In this document: in pieces, positions 35,592-44,265 of the stretch | How the letters are laid out: each line of letters starts with the position of its first letter | Numbering within the stretch: the first letter of the stretch is position 1 | Source of the DNA: Thermoplasmata archaeon | Lineage (GTDB): Archaea; Thermoplasmatota; E2; DHVEG-1 | Direction: 5' to 3' | Assembly: GCA_020054475.1 (NCBI GenBank) | Contig: JAHWGJ010000014.1 | Coordinates: 1 to 46,232 of the forward strand | Length of the DNA stretch: 46,232 bases | Notes under the pieces: generated by a model | Told to the model about the DNA's origin: nothing | Database searches by the model: none | The model's input: only the letters and a program-made list of their open reading frames with translations | Translations under genes and position numbers: made by a program

Positions 35592-36857
35592 ATGATAAAC
35601 AATATGAATAAAACAAAAATTATTAGAGATTCTATACATGGAAACATTAAAATTAAAGGATTTTTTATTGAATTATTTAATTCACCTGAACTTCAAAGAT
35701 TGTATAATATAAAACAATTAGGGTTAGCTCACTTAGTATTTCCTGGCGCGCATCACTCAAGACTTGAACATTCATTAGGAACCTATCATATTGCATCTGA
35801 ACTATCAGAAGCTATTAATTTAATAGAAGGAGAAAAAGAAATTATAAAATGTGCCGCATTATTACATGATATTGGACATGGTCCATTTTCCCATACATTA
35901 GAGATGATACTTGAAAATTCATTAAATATAAATCACGTTGAATTATCAGAAAGACTAATTTTTGGTAATTATGAAATTAGCAGTTATGAAGAGAATAAGT
36001 ATATATTTCATCCAAATATTAATGAAATTTTGGAAAAAGAAAATATCGATAAAAAATTATTATCTAATTTAATAAAAGGGAAAAAAATTAATAAAATGTA
36101 TTTAAGCCAGATTCTAAATAGTGCAATTGATGTAGATCAGCTTGATTATTTAATAAGAGATTCTTTCTATACAGGTGTTGCCTATGGGATTATTGACATT
36201 CAACGATTCATTCAAACATTAAAAATTTTTAATAAAAATTTAGCTATCGAAAAAAAGGGAGTTGGAGTTGTTGAAAATATATTAATGGCCCGGAATTTAA
36301 TGTATTCATCAGTATATTTTCATAAAACTGTTAGAATTGCTGAACTAATGTTATTAAAAGCATTTGAAATGTTATCAAATTTAGATCCTTTAGATCTCTT
36401 TAAAAAAACCGATATTGAGATATTGAATTATTTAAAAAATATTGGCCCATTTCAAAATAAAATAATAACTTACTTAAAATATAGATATTTATTCAAACAA
36501 TCATATTCAATTTCATATTTTAACTTAGATGAAGATGGGAAGAAAATTATTAAATTATTAAGTAAAAGCGATTTAAAAAAGAAAAAAGAACTTGAAATTG
36601 AAAATGCTCTAAATATACCTCCAGGTCATATTATTATTGATATACCATATAATGAAATAAATAAAACTGAACCAAGATTAAATAAAACTGATATTACTAT
36701 ATTAGATGATAATAAACAAAAAATAATAGATGATTTTACACCAGTTGCAAAAGCAATTAGATCAAAAATCATACCTGATTGGTCCCTAATGATAATAACT
36801 GATGAAAAATATCGTGATATTGTTTCAAAAAATGCTGAAAAATTATTATTCAATTAA
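35592..36857 (+). CDS. HD-domain phosphohydrolase (dNTPase/SAMHD1-like, COG1078)
   Basis: 421 residues. IRDSIHGNIKI at the N terminus, HHSRLEHSLGTYHIA with metal-binding histidine, ALLHDIGHGPFSHTLE with the HD pair at 92-93, and QLDYLIRDSFYTGVAYG form the COG1078 signature. Family members are dNTP triphosphohydrolases or related phosphohydrolases. CTTAAATACTTAAG at about 35560-35573 lies about 25 bases before the ATG, suggesting a leaderless transcript. The end is about 60 bases before the AsnRS start, with a second TATA-like element between, so the two may be transcribed separately or together. Substrate unproven. Confidence 0.85.
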   Translation: MINNMNKTKIIRDSIHGNIKIKGFFIELFNSPELQRLYNIKQLGLAHLVFPGAHHSRLEHSLGTYHIASELSEAINLIEGEKEIIKCAALLHDIGHGPFSHTLEMILENSLNINHVELSERLIFGNYEISSYEENKYIFHPNINEILEKENIDKKLLSNLIKGKKINKMYLSQILNSAIDVDQLDYLIRDSFYTGVAYGIIDIQRFIQTLKIFNKNLAIEKKGVGVVENILMARNLMYSSVYFHKTVRIAELMLLKAFEMLSNLDPLDLFKKTDIEILNYLKNIGPFQNKIITYLKYRYLFKQSYSISYFNLDEDGKKIIKLLSKSDLKKKKELEIENALNIPPGHIIIDIPYNEINKTEPRLNKTDITILDDNKQKIIDDFTPVAKAIRSKIIPDWSLMIITDEKYRDIVSKNAEKLLFN

Positions 36858-36918
36858 TTTTTTATATTACCGTAATCCATATATGCTTAAAATCCATCTT
36901 GGTAAAAGTGAAATATCA

Positions 36919-38235
36919 ATGATACAAGAAACTTTTTTAAAAATCGAAGAAATATTTAGTAATTCATTAAAAGAAAATAACAAAAAAATAAGAGTTCGAG
37001 GATGGATATATCGAACTCGTAGTAGCGGAAATATTGTATTTATAGTATTAAGAGATTCAACCGGTTATTTACAAACAACAATAAAAAAAGGAAATATTCA
37101 AGAAAATGAATTTAAAGATGCAAAAAAAGCATTAGTCGAATCTTCAGTTGAAATTGAAGGTATAATAAAAGAAGACAAACGAGCACCAGGCGGTTATGAG
37201 CTACAATCATCAAGTTTTAAAATTATTCAATTTGCAGAACCATTCCCAATAGTAGAAGATCAAAGTCCAGAATTCTTATTAGATAAAAGACATCTATGGA
37301 TCAGATCCCAAAAATTAACCTCGATAATGAAAATTAGATCGACGGTTGTATGGGCAATACATTCATTTTTTAGAGAAAGAGAATTTTTTGAATTTGACGC
37401 CCCGGTATTACAGCCAAATCAAACTGAAGGAGGATCCACCTTATTTGAAGTTCGATATTACAATAAAAAAACCTATTTAGCACAAACATGGCAACTTTAT
37501 GCTGAAGCAGCAATATTTTCACTTGAAAAGATATATAATGTGGGTCCAACATTTAGAGCTGAAAAATCAAAAACATCCAGACATCTATCCGAATTTTGGA
37601 TGGCTGAAATGGAGGCTGCCTGGATGGATTTAAATGATATAATTGAAATTGCAAAAGATGAAATTAAATATATTTTGAAGAAGGTATTAATTAATAATAA
37701 AAAAGATCTTGAAATATTAAATCAAGATTTTAATAAACTTCACAAAATATCAAATTCAAAAATTCCAACAATAACATATTCTCAAGCTATTGATATTCTA
37801 AAAAAAAAGGAACATATGAATATTGAATGGGGAAAAGATCTAAGAACAATTGAAGAAGATAAATTATTAAAACATTTCAAAACACCAATAGTTGTTACAA
37901 ACTATCCGATTGAAATAATGGCTTTTTATAAACCCGAAGACTCTAAATATCCAAAAACCGCACTTTGTTTTGATATGATTGCACCTGATGGATATGGCGA
38001 AATAATAGGAGGTTCTCAAAGAAGTATCGATAATGAATATATGAAAAAAAGACTTATAGAATCCGGGGAAAAAACAGAAAATTATGAATGGTATTTTGAT
38101 CTAAGAAAATATGGTTCAGTACCACATTCCGGATATGGGTTGGGTGTTGAAAGACTTATATCATGGATCTGTAACCTTGAAAATATCAAAGATGCAATTC
38201 CTTTTCCTAGAACCATGCTACGTTTTAACCCTTAA
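36919..38235 (+). CDS. asnS: Asparaginyl-tRNA synthetase
   Basis: About 438 residues from the ATG at 36919. The frame extends to 36802 but overlaps the HD gene and adds residues without family support; an ATG at 36883 is also possible. The N-terminal OB fold (IRVRGWIYRTRSSG) binds the anticodon. The class II core has RSQKLTSIMKIRSTV (motif 1 region), GPTFRAEKSKTSRHLSEFW (motif 2) and GYGLGVERLISW (motif 3). The insert GGSTLFEVRYYNKKTYLAQ and GYGEIIGGSQR follow the archaeal AsnRS pattern closely rather than AspRS. Together with GlnRS this would let the cell charge Asn and Gln directly. Confidence 0.9.
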   Translation: MIQETFLKIEEIFSNSLKENNKKIRVRGWIYRTRSSGNIVFIVLRDSTGYLQTTIKKGNIQENEFKDAKKALVESSVEIEGIIKEDKRAPGGYELQSSSFKIIQFAEPFPIVEDQSPEFLLDKRHLWIRSQKLTSIMKIRSTVVWAIHSFFREREFFEFDAPVLQPNQTEGGSTLFEVRYYNKKTYLAQTWQLYAEAAIFSLEKIYNVGPTFRAEKSKTSRHLSEFWMAEMEAAWMDLNDIIEIAKDEIKYILKKVLINNKKDLEILNQDFNKLHKISNSKIPTITYSQAIDILKKKEHMNIEWGKDLRTIEEDKLLKHFKTPIVVTNYPIEIMAFYKPEDSKYPKTALCFDMIAPDGYGEIIGGSQRSIDNEYMKKRLIESGEKTENYEWYFDLRKYGSVPHSGYGLGVERLISWICNLENIKDAIPFPRTMLRFNP

Positions 38236-38247
38236 GTTGTAGATTAT

Positions 38248-38523
38248 ATGAAAATTAAAGTACATGTAATTATTTCAGGCAGAGTTCAGGGCGTATGGTT
38301 TAGAGTAAATACAAAAAAGAAAGCAGATGAATTGTATTTATCTGGATGGGTAAAAAATACAGAAGATGGGAAAGTTGAAGCAGTTTTTGAAGGTGATGAA
38401 AAAAATATATATGATATGATACGATGGTGTTCAAAAGGGTCAACAAACTCAAAAGTAAGTAAAATTGAAATATTTAAAAAAAAATATATAAAAGAATATG
38501 ATAATTTTTCAATAGTATATTAA
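38248..38523 (+). CDS. acyP: Acylphosphatase
   Basis: 91 residues with the signature GRVQGVWFR (11-19, catalytic arginine and phosphate loop) and GWVKNTEDGKVEAVFEG with the catalytic asparagine. It hydrolyses acyl phosphates such as carbamoyl or acetyl phosphate. Length and ferredoxin-like layout are standard. It begins 12 bases after the asnS stop codon and is probably co-transcribed with it. Confidence 0.94.
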   Translation: MKIKVHVIISGRVQGVWFRVNTKKKADELYLSGWVKNTEDGKVEAVFEGDEKNIYDMIRWCSKGSTNSKVSKIEIFKKKYIKEYDNFSIVY

Positions 38524-38540
38524 TAACATTTTCTTGTAAA

Positions 38541-38783
38541 TTATTTTTTATTTTTTTCTTCAATATGTTTTTTTTCTTTTGTTATAATACCTTTTAAAGT
38601 TCTGATTCTTGCATCAAGAGTTCTAATATTATTTTCAATTTTTCCTTTTTTAATATTATATTTAGCTCTTGTCAATTCATTTGAATTAAGTTTATTTTTC
38701 AAACTATCTAATTTTTCATTTTCTTTTTCAATTGCTTTCTCTCTTTTTATAATATTTTTTTCCAACCGTTTAATAAAACTCAT
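38541..38783 (-). CDS. Small charged coiled-coil protein
   Basis: 80 residues, nearly all helix-forming and rich in Lys and Glu, with heptad-like spacing of Leu and Ile (SFIKRLEKNIIKREKAIEK, then RTLDARIRTLKG). There are no cysteines, signal peptide or membrane segment. It is convergent with acyP and lies 184 bases beyond the SRAP gene on the same strand. No family is recognised; it could be an accessory of the upstream cluster, but nothing in the sequence shows that. Confidence 0.6.
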   Translation of the reverse strand: MSFIKRLEKNIIKREKAIEKENEKLDSLKNKLNSNELTRAKYNIKKGKIENNIRTLDARIRTLKGIITKEKKHIEEKNKK

Positions 38784-38967
38784 TTTTTTACCTCATAACA
38801 TAAATTTAAATATATATTTGCTACAATCTACCAACATAAAATATAATGGATGAATAAATATTTATAACCTTATTTTTTATAAATAATTTAATTGATTATC
38901 CATAATATATTTAACTTAAGAATTATTATTTGATTTATACGATTTTCGAAATTTCTAAATTTTTTTT

Positions 38968-39687
38968 TTAATCAATATATCTTAATTCTGGATAGAAATA
39001 TGGTTTAATAATTTGAGCAATATTCTTCTCTCTAGTTCTACTTGTTATTAATCTTGAAATTGTATATGCTTCCATTTCTTCATCAGGATATGGGATAAGA
39101 TTTTTTTTTATTTCCTCATCCTTTAAGTCTTTTTTAAGCCATTTTTTTTCATTTCCCTTTGATAAAATAACAGGCATTCTCTTTTTTTTATTATGTATTT
39201 TACTTAAAAGTTTATTAGATTTGCATGTAATAATTGAGTAGGAATATACAATTTTTTTATCTAATGGATTTTTCCAACAATCCCAAATGCCTGCAAAAGA
39301 AAAAATATTATGATTTTTTAATCTGATATAATATGGATAATTATTCCCCTTTAACTTTCTCCATTCATAGAAACCATCAGCCGGTATTAAACATCTTTTT
39401 GATCTAATTGACTTTTTATAGCTAGGTTTATCAAAAATTGTTTCAGACCTTGCATTTATTGTCTTAATACGAATTTTTTCAGAATCTTCAAAATTTTTTA
39501 TCCAAAAAGGGATTAAACCCCAATAAAAAAATTGAAAATATTCGGGATATTTATTAGTAATAACCGGCATTTTTTTTATATCGAATGAATTTACAATAAA
39601 TTTTTTTTGAAATTCATCTCCCTTTTTTAAAACTGCGTTATAATCATCCTTTGTAGGAAATACAGTTAAACTATAATTATAACACAT
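38968..39687 (-). CDS. SRAP-domain protein (YedK/HMCES-like abasic-site DNA-protein crosslinker)
   Basis: 239 residues. I move the start to the ATG at 39687 because the family needs Cys2 exposed after Met removal, and the protein then reads MCYNYSLTVF; the frame otherwise runs to 39705. Catalytic residues line up with YedK: C2, N78 in INARSET, E108 in PADGFYEWR and H165 in the SKIH segment before RMPVIL. Proteins of this family form a thiazolidine crosslink with abasic sites in single-stranded DNA and so shield them from error-prone processing. It follows the polymerase gene by about 75 bases on the same strand and has its own TATA-like ATTTAAATATATAAATT. The context suggests a role in damage tolerance. 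Confidence 0.9.
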   Translation of the reverse strand: MCYNYSLTVFPTKDDYNAVLKKGDEFQKKFIVNSFDIKKMPVITNKYPEYFQFFYWGLIPFWIKNFEDSEKIRIKTINARSETIFDKPSYKKSIRSKRCLIPADGFYEWRKLKGNNYPYYIRLKNHNIFSFAGIWDCWKNPLDKKIVYSYSIITCKSNKLLSKIHNKKKRMPVILSKGNEKKWLKKDLKDEEIKKNLIPYPDEEMEAYTISRLITSRTREKNIAQIIKPYFYPELRYID

Positions 39688-39779
39688 AATCTTTTTCCCA
39701 AACAAATATTAAATTTTTCAATATAATTTATTGAATTTATATATTTAAATGAAATTTAAATTTATCTCAAAAAAGATAT

Positions 39780-42005
39780 TTACATTTTTTGCCTATCTTT
39801 AATCTTTTGAATCATTTGAAATATATGTTCAATTTTATAGCCAAACGGTATAAGAATACTTTCACCACATCTTGCAAGCTGTCTAAGATAAAAATCTACA
39901 TCTATCCTACTATTCATATCTAAATTCTCTATAATGCATACACGCTCATGATCATGAGATGATTTCTCATCTTTTACTATATATCGGATTGATTGCCCGG
40001 GCCGAATCTGAATTTTAGATTTTTTAAACTGAATTAATGCGGATTTAACTAAATTATTAACTTTATATTCAGTAATATCTTTTGATATTCTGGTGGTAAA
40101 AACTAAATCATTATGATCTATTTTCCCATTTATTATCTTAATTCCATAATTCAATATTACATCTAAAGCATAAGGGATATTTTTAATAAATTCTTTGTAA
40201 TTATTAGCTTTTGAAAAAATCCTGAGCATATCTTTTTGCATATTTTTCATGTATCTAGGAAAATTATTTTGACGTAACTCAATTCCACGGGCCTTTATTT
40301 CTCCACTATCAAATAACCCATAATATCGATTCAAAGCTCCGACATGTGTTAATTTACTTGGTAGAAAAACTATCCATTTATAATGATCTTCTATATCTAG
40401 TTTTATTCCTATTTGATTTTCAATTTTTTTTGAAATACTAAAAGGATACATATTTTCATTTGGAGATTTAATCCATAATGAATCAATTATTCCATGTATT
40501 ATTGTCCACCCTGCTTTTTCAAATAGTTCTATGGCAGTTAAAATTATATCTCGGCTAAATGAAGTTATACTTTCATAACATTCAATTCTACCAAAACGAG
40601 CATTACGATAACCAGTATAACCAAAACAAACCAATAAAATCCATTTCCATGCAATTTGCAGTTCCTTATACAATTCTTTGTCAATCCCCTCCTTTTTTGA
40701 TCTGGCTTTAAAACAAAAACGTCTGTAAATAATTAATTCAAGTAATTCAGGTATTATTCCTTTTTGGCGACTACATATATGATAACCTGTCTGCGGAACT
40801 TGATTATATGAGTTTTTACAACAATCACAAAGCAAAGTTTCAGGGCTTATATTATATGTAAACATTATATTTGGATATAAAGAAGCAAAATCAAGTTCAA
40901 AGACATCTTCATGTAATCCAACAATTGGATCCATGATTAAACCACCTCTGTCAGATTCCAAAAGTTTAGCAGCTGTTTTCCATGTTTCGGGCATATTTTT
41001 TCTCCATGGTATAAGGTAACCCTTTTCAATTGCTTTATTTAGTTGCATTTGACTAATTGCAGTACCTACCCCTAATCTTGATAAAAGCTGCAATGGAATA
41101 TTTGAACACCTTGAAATATCTAACAAACCCCTAAAGCCACTTTCTTTATGTAAAAATGAATTATAAGTATCAATATGTGCTCTACCATAAAAAGTGTAAA
41201 AAGCTGGACGGTATATTATTTGCCCATAGCTAAAATATGATTTTTCATTTTTTAGTGGCAAATAATTCTGTATTTTTTCTCTTCCAAAATTTACTAGTTT
41301 TTTTATATTGCAGATATCTGCTCGATGGTAAATAAAAGGAATAATAAGATTATCGCCCTTTTTTATATCAAGAATGTCAGGATCAATTCTTTTCAGATAT
41401 TTTAAAGATGATATTATAGTGTCAGATTCATTTTTCTCTTCAATAATACAATCATTAATTTTAATTGATTTTAAAGGTTTATCGAATGAAAATGTTGTTT
41501 TATTTGATTTTTGTTTAACACTAATTTCAGCTACATTGAAAAAAGGTATATCATAATCAATTGCCCATTGAGAGTCAGTTGATATGAATTTTTTCCCATC
41601 CCATTTTACATACGCATTGCAAAAGATCCCTTTTTCTTGCAAATATCTACTTGTCAAACGTATATCCACATTAAATAATTGATATTGATGAAACCTGCCC
41701 CAATAATCAATCATTTTAGAAAGTTTACCAATATATGCAATATTTTTAGGAGTTACTTCAAGAACAATTTTTTCTTTATCGCTTCCTAAAACAGTCTTAC
41801 AATTTGTAAATTTTATATTTCCTACATCTGATAAATCATTTAAAACATTTGCTAAATTGTAAAGATTTTTAGATTTAGAATAAACATAAAAACTTGGTTG
41901 AAAATCATCTTCAATCCTAATAGATTTGCCCTTATCAACTAACCAAGTAATCATCTTATTTTTATTCTTGTCCAAATATACATCAAATACGTTTCCACTC
42001 AACAT
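39780..42005 (-). CDS. Divergent family B DNA polymerase with degraded active sites (PolB2-like)
   Basis: 741 residues with the overall family B layout. Motif A is intact: ELDFASLYPNIM with D372. Motif B, usually K-x3-NS-xYG, reads KWILLVCFG (454-462), keeping Lys and Gly but losing Asn-Ser. GYTGYRNARFG is conserved. Motif C, usually YGDTDS, reads HGIIDS (504-509), losing the first Asp and keeping D508. The exonuclease Asp/Glu motifs are not recognisable in residues 150-300. A cysteine group C393, C395, C396, C411 may bind metal. The thumb (RPGQSIRYIVKDE, FYLRQL, LIPFGY) is present. This fits the known family of inactivated archaeal B polymerases (PolB2). D372 and D508 are the equivalents of the main metal ligands, so weak or altered activity is not excluded. 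TTATATAAG upstream may be its promoter. Confidence 0.88.
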   Translation of the reverse strand: MLSGNVFDVYLDKNKNKMITWLVDKGKSIRIEDDFQPSFYVYSKSKNLYNLANVLNDLSDVGNIKFTNCKTVLGSDKEKIVLEVTPKNIAYIGKLSKMIDYWGRFHQYQLFNVDIRLTSRYLQEKGIFCNAYVKWDGKKFISTDSQWAIDYDIPFFNVAEISVKQKSNKTTFSFDKPLKSIKINDCIIEEKNESDTIISSLKYLKRIDPDILDIKKGDNLIIPFIYHRADICNIKKLVNFGREKIQNYLPLKNEKSYFSYGQIIYRPAFYTFYGRAHIDTYNSFLHKESGFRGLLDISRCSNIPLQLLSRLGVGTAISQMQLNKAIEKGYLIPWRKNMPETWKTAAKLLESDRGGLIMDPIVGLHEDVFELDFASLYPNIMFTYNISPETLLCDCCKNSYNQVPQTGYHICSRQKGIIPELLELIIYRRFCFKARSKKEGIDKELYKELQIAWKWILLVCFGYTGYRNARFGRIECYESITSFSRDIILTAIELFEKAGWTIIHGIIDSLWIKSPNENMYPFSISKKIENQIGIKLDIEDHYKWIVFLPSKLTHVGALNRYYGLFDSGEIKARGIELRQNNFPRYMKNMQKDMLRIFSKANNYKEFIKNIPYALDVILNYGIKIINGKIDHNDLVFTTRISKDITEYKVNNLVKSALIQFKKSKIQIRPGQSIRYIVKDEKSSHDHERVCIIENLDMNSRIDVDFYLRQLARCGESILIPFGYKIEHIFQMIQKIKDRQKM

Positions 42006-42117
42006 AATTTTCCATTTGCCTCATCTATGATATTTAATGGAGTTCAATTATTGTAAGGCATCTTCTTTAAAATCAACCAATTTCAATAATAAATCTTATA
42101 TAATTTTTTCAGAATTT

Positions 42118-42864
42118 TTACATTGCCATTTCAAAATCATTTAAACGTGATTGGCCTTTTTCAATTATTGAAAATGAATTTCTACTGTTTTTTTTCTCAA
42201 AATTAAAACTTATAACTTGTCCAATTTTTTTTATTTTAACAATTTGATCTATATTTTCATAAAGTATTCTATTGACCTTTTTTCGTAAGGTTGTTCTTGT
42301 ATCAAAATCTGATAGTATAGTAACAAGTTCATATTTTTTTGTTATATCTTTAATTTTTCTTAAATTATTTTTCATAAGTATATCTGCTTCGCTAGATGAA
42401 ATATCGGAATCAAGATATAGATCTAAAAATTTTCCAATTATTAATATTTTTGGACTACATTCTATTATTTTTTGTTCTAATTTATATTGTAAAAGAGCAG
42501 TTAATTGGAATATAGTAAATGCTCTGCTTATATATATATGATTTAAAGCTTCTCTTTGATCAAACTCCATTTTTCTTGCATATTTGGCGATTATATAAGG
42601 ATTAAAGCTCATTCCTCCATCTATATAAATGACGTTTTTATGATGTGTTTTGTAGGTTTTTGCACATATTTGATAAGGAATATTTAATACGATTTTTTTG
42701 TAACCCTGTATAAAATTAATTTCTCCTGATTTAAAACCTCCAATAAATTTGTCTAAATCTCTTATTCCAGATTTAATTATAGTATATTTATTTTGAAATT
42801 CTTTTATGCAATGAGAATGAAAATTTAATTTTTTCATACTTGAAATTGATAAGTTATTTTTCAA
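42118..42864 (-). CDS. RadA/RecA-like ATPase paralogue lacking Walker A and B
   Basis: 248 residues with the RadA/KaiC-like opening SGIRDLDKFIGGFKSGEINFIQG, strand by strand as in RadA. Where GxxGxGKT should follow, residues 53-60 read QGYKKIVL, so the phosphate loop is gone. Walker B reads KILIIGKF (139-146) with Gly replacing Asp. YISRAFTIFQL matches RadA's 'ARAYN--H' helix. It should keep the fold but not hydrolyse ATP, so a structural or adaptor role is likely. Start: TTG at 42864 with AAGGAG eight bases upstream. It lies between a four-Cys small protein and the degenerate polymerase, all on one strand, and the paired loss of catalysis in both is notable. Confidence 0.75.
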   Translation of the reverse strand: MKNNLSISSMKKLNFHSHCIKEFQNKYTIIKSGIRDLDKFIGGFKSGEINFIQGYKKIVLNIPYQICAKTYKTHHKNVIYIDGGMSFNPYIIAKYARKMEFDQREALNHIYISRAFTIFQLTALLQYKLEQKIIECSPKILIIGKFLDLYLDSDISSSEADILMKNNLRKIKDITKKYELVTILSDFDTRTTLRKKVNRILYENIDQIVKIKKIGQVISFNFEKKNSRNSFSIIEKGQSRLNDFEMAM

Positions 42865-43022
42865 ATTTATTTTCTCCTTAAAATTTATTTTTGCAAAATT
42901 TACATGCTTTTTTTTTTAAAAAAAATAGAATAAAGATTATTGAAAGTATTAATTATTTTTAAGAAAAATAAAAAAATCGAAATGAATTTGAATTATTTGG
43001 CCATTTTTTGATTATATACTAT

Positions 43023-43196
43023 TTATTTCAGATACTTACAAATATCAGATGATAGATCCCAAAAAGAGCAATCATCTCTTTTGCATCTAGTCCCACTTAA
43101 GGGACAATAATCATCATAATAAGGACTTCCATCTGCAAATTTAATGCTGTTTTTCCATTCCTTATCTACTGTTTTTACAAATTCTAAACCAATCAT
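43023..43196 (-). CDS. 57-residue four-cysteine protein
   Basis: ATG at 43196, preceded by a strong GGGGGATC ribosome binding site. The frame reads MIGLEFVKTVDKEWKN and then has C31, C38, C43 and C53 (C-x6-C-x4-C-x9-C) with CPLSGTRCKRDDCSFW, and ends in TAA at 43023-43025. Four cysteines in 23 residues suggest one zinc ion or an iron-sulfur cluster. A TATA-like AAATATAAATATTT lies near 43232-43247. It is the first gene of the minus-strand cluster with the RadA-like protein, the degenerate polymerase and the SRAP protein, about 160 bases before the RadA-like start. No family is recognised. The good RBS and promoter make a real gene likely despite its size. Confidence 0.7.
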   Translation of the reverse strand: MIGLEFVKTVDKEWKNSIKFADGSPYYDDYCPLSGTRCKRDDCSFWDLSSDICKYLK

Positions 43197-43363
43197 TAGT
43201 GATCCCCCATTTTTTTTATTAGTAAGTCTGTTAAATATTTATATTTTGTTCGCAGGTAAATATGCAAGTATGTATTATAAAAATAATTTTAATATATAAG
43301 ATGAAAAAATGCTATTGAAAGTATGATGAACTGATTAGATTCGAAAATAAAAGTTGAGTTAAA

Positions 43364-44254
43364 GTGGGCCCGCCCGAATTTGAATCGGGGTCTCTAGCTC
43401 CCAAAGCTATCAGATGCGAAGAGATAATATCTGTTGATGATGGTATTTTTGAAGACTTTATTGGTTTTAGAGGAGTTAATGGATTAAGCGATGAATGGAT
43501 ATATCTTATTAGATACTATATTAAAAATTATTTAGTATTTGTTGATTGGAAAATTAATAGAAAGAATACATTAAGTTATTTCAATAAAATTAGAGATAAT
43601 AATTCTATAACATCATTTAGAAAACAAGTATATCAAATTAGGAAATTCCTTACTTACCTGAATATTGAATGGGCAAAAGATATTAGACCACCATCAGAAC
43701 CGTTATACATTCCAAAAAGAATAACCATTGAAAGTATTAAAGGAACATTATCATATTTTAAAGACAATCAATACAATCTACAGATTAATGCAATTATCCA
43801 ACTAGGCATATCGTCAGGTATGAGGGCGGAAGAGATGTATCAATTAACTATAGATGATATTCACATAGACGATAGAATAGTACACATTAACCATAATCCA
43901 TCTAATGGTCAGTCTACTAAGACAAAGATAAGTAGAATATCATTCTTTGATAATCAGACACAACAGATGCTATCTGAGTATATTAATCACTTCAATAGGG
44001 GTAATAGTCTAAAGATATTGTTTTCTCAGAGTCATATTACAAGATTGTTTAGAGGTGCACCTATTAAAGTTAAAGATCTAAGGAAGTTCTTCAGCCAAGA
44101 ATGGGATAGAAGGGGTGGTCCAACATCTATAAAGAAAATATTGATGGGCCACAGCATGAAAGGTGATGTTGATTTAATGCATTATAATGCTCAATCTGAA
44201 GATGATTTAAAGAAGATATATGATAAGATTATGGGGAAGGATATTTATATCTAA
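43364..44254 (+). CDS. Tyrosine-type integrase starting inside a tRNA-Pro fragment
   Basis: 296 residues. The first 16 codons (MGPPEFESGSLAPKAI) are the antisense of the 3' half of tRNA-Pro. A SAM-like core-binding domain spans about 27-108. The catalytic domain has R154 (SGMRAEE), K237-x-x-R240 (KDLRKFF), H263 (LMGHS) and nucleophile Y274 (MHYN). KxxR in place of HxxR is the pattern of archaeal SSV-type integrases. Start GTG at 43364; no clear RBS, but TTTTAATATATAAG at about 43288-43301 is a candidate promoter. The gene looks complete, although in SSV-type systems integration often splits it at the att site. Base composition is visibly richer in G than that of its neighbours. It ends before a hairpin terminator. 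Confidence 0.88.
   Translation: MGPPEFESGSLAPKAIRCEEIISVDDGIFEDFIGFRGVNGLSDEWIYLIRYYIKNYLVFVDWKINRKNTLSYFNKIRDNNSITSFRKQVYQIRKFLTYLNIEWAKDIRPPSEPLYIPKRITIESIKGTLSYFKDNQYNLQINAIIQLGISSGMRAEEMYQLTIDDIHIDDRIVHINHNPSNGQSTKTKISRISFFDNQTQQMLSEYINHFNRGNSLKILFSQSHITRLFRGAPIKVKDLRKFFSQEWDRRGGPTSIKKILMGHSMKGDVDLMHYNAQSEDDLKKIYDKIMGKDIYI
43365..43410 (-). other. Integrase attachment site: 3' half of tRNA-Pro (TGG)
   Basis: Reading the minus strand, TAGC-TTTGGGA-GCTAG is an anticodon arm with anticodon TGG, then AGAC, the T arm CCCGA-TTCAAAT-TCGGG, the acceptor 3' strand CGGGCCC and discriminator A. The D arm and the 5' acceptor strand (expected GGGCCCG) are absent; integrase sequence lies there instead. 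This is therefore a half copy of a tRNA gene, the typical att duplication left by integration into a tRNA 3' end. Confidence 0.8.
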
Positions 44255-44265
44255 GATACATTATA

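Noticed and set aside
39780-42005. Replicative DNA polymerase B
   Set aside because: Motifs B and C and the exonuclease motifs are degraded, which a replicative enzyme could not tolerate.
39706-43022. Shared TTATTGAAA-like operator upstream of the PolB2-cluster genes
   Set aside because: Similar strings occur before three genes, but they are short, differ in orientation and spacing, and are expected by chance in such AT-rich DNA.
43364-43417. A complete tRNA-Pro gene
   Set aside because: Only the anticodon arm, T arm and 3' acceptor strand are present. No GGGCCCG 5' strand or D arm follows on the minus strand, even allowing for an intron.
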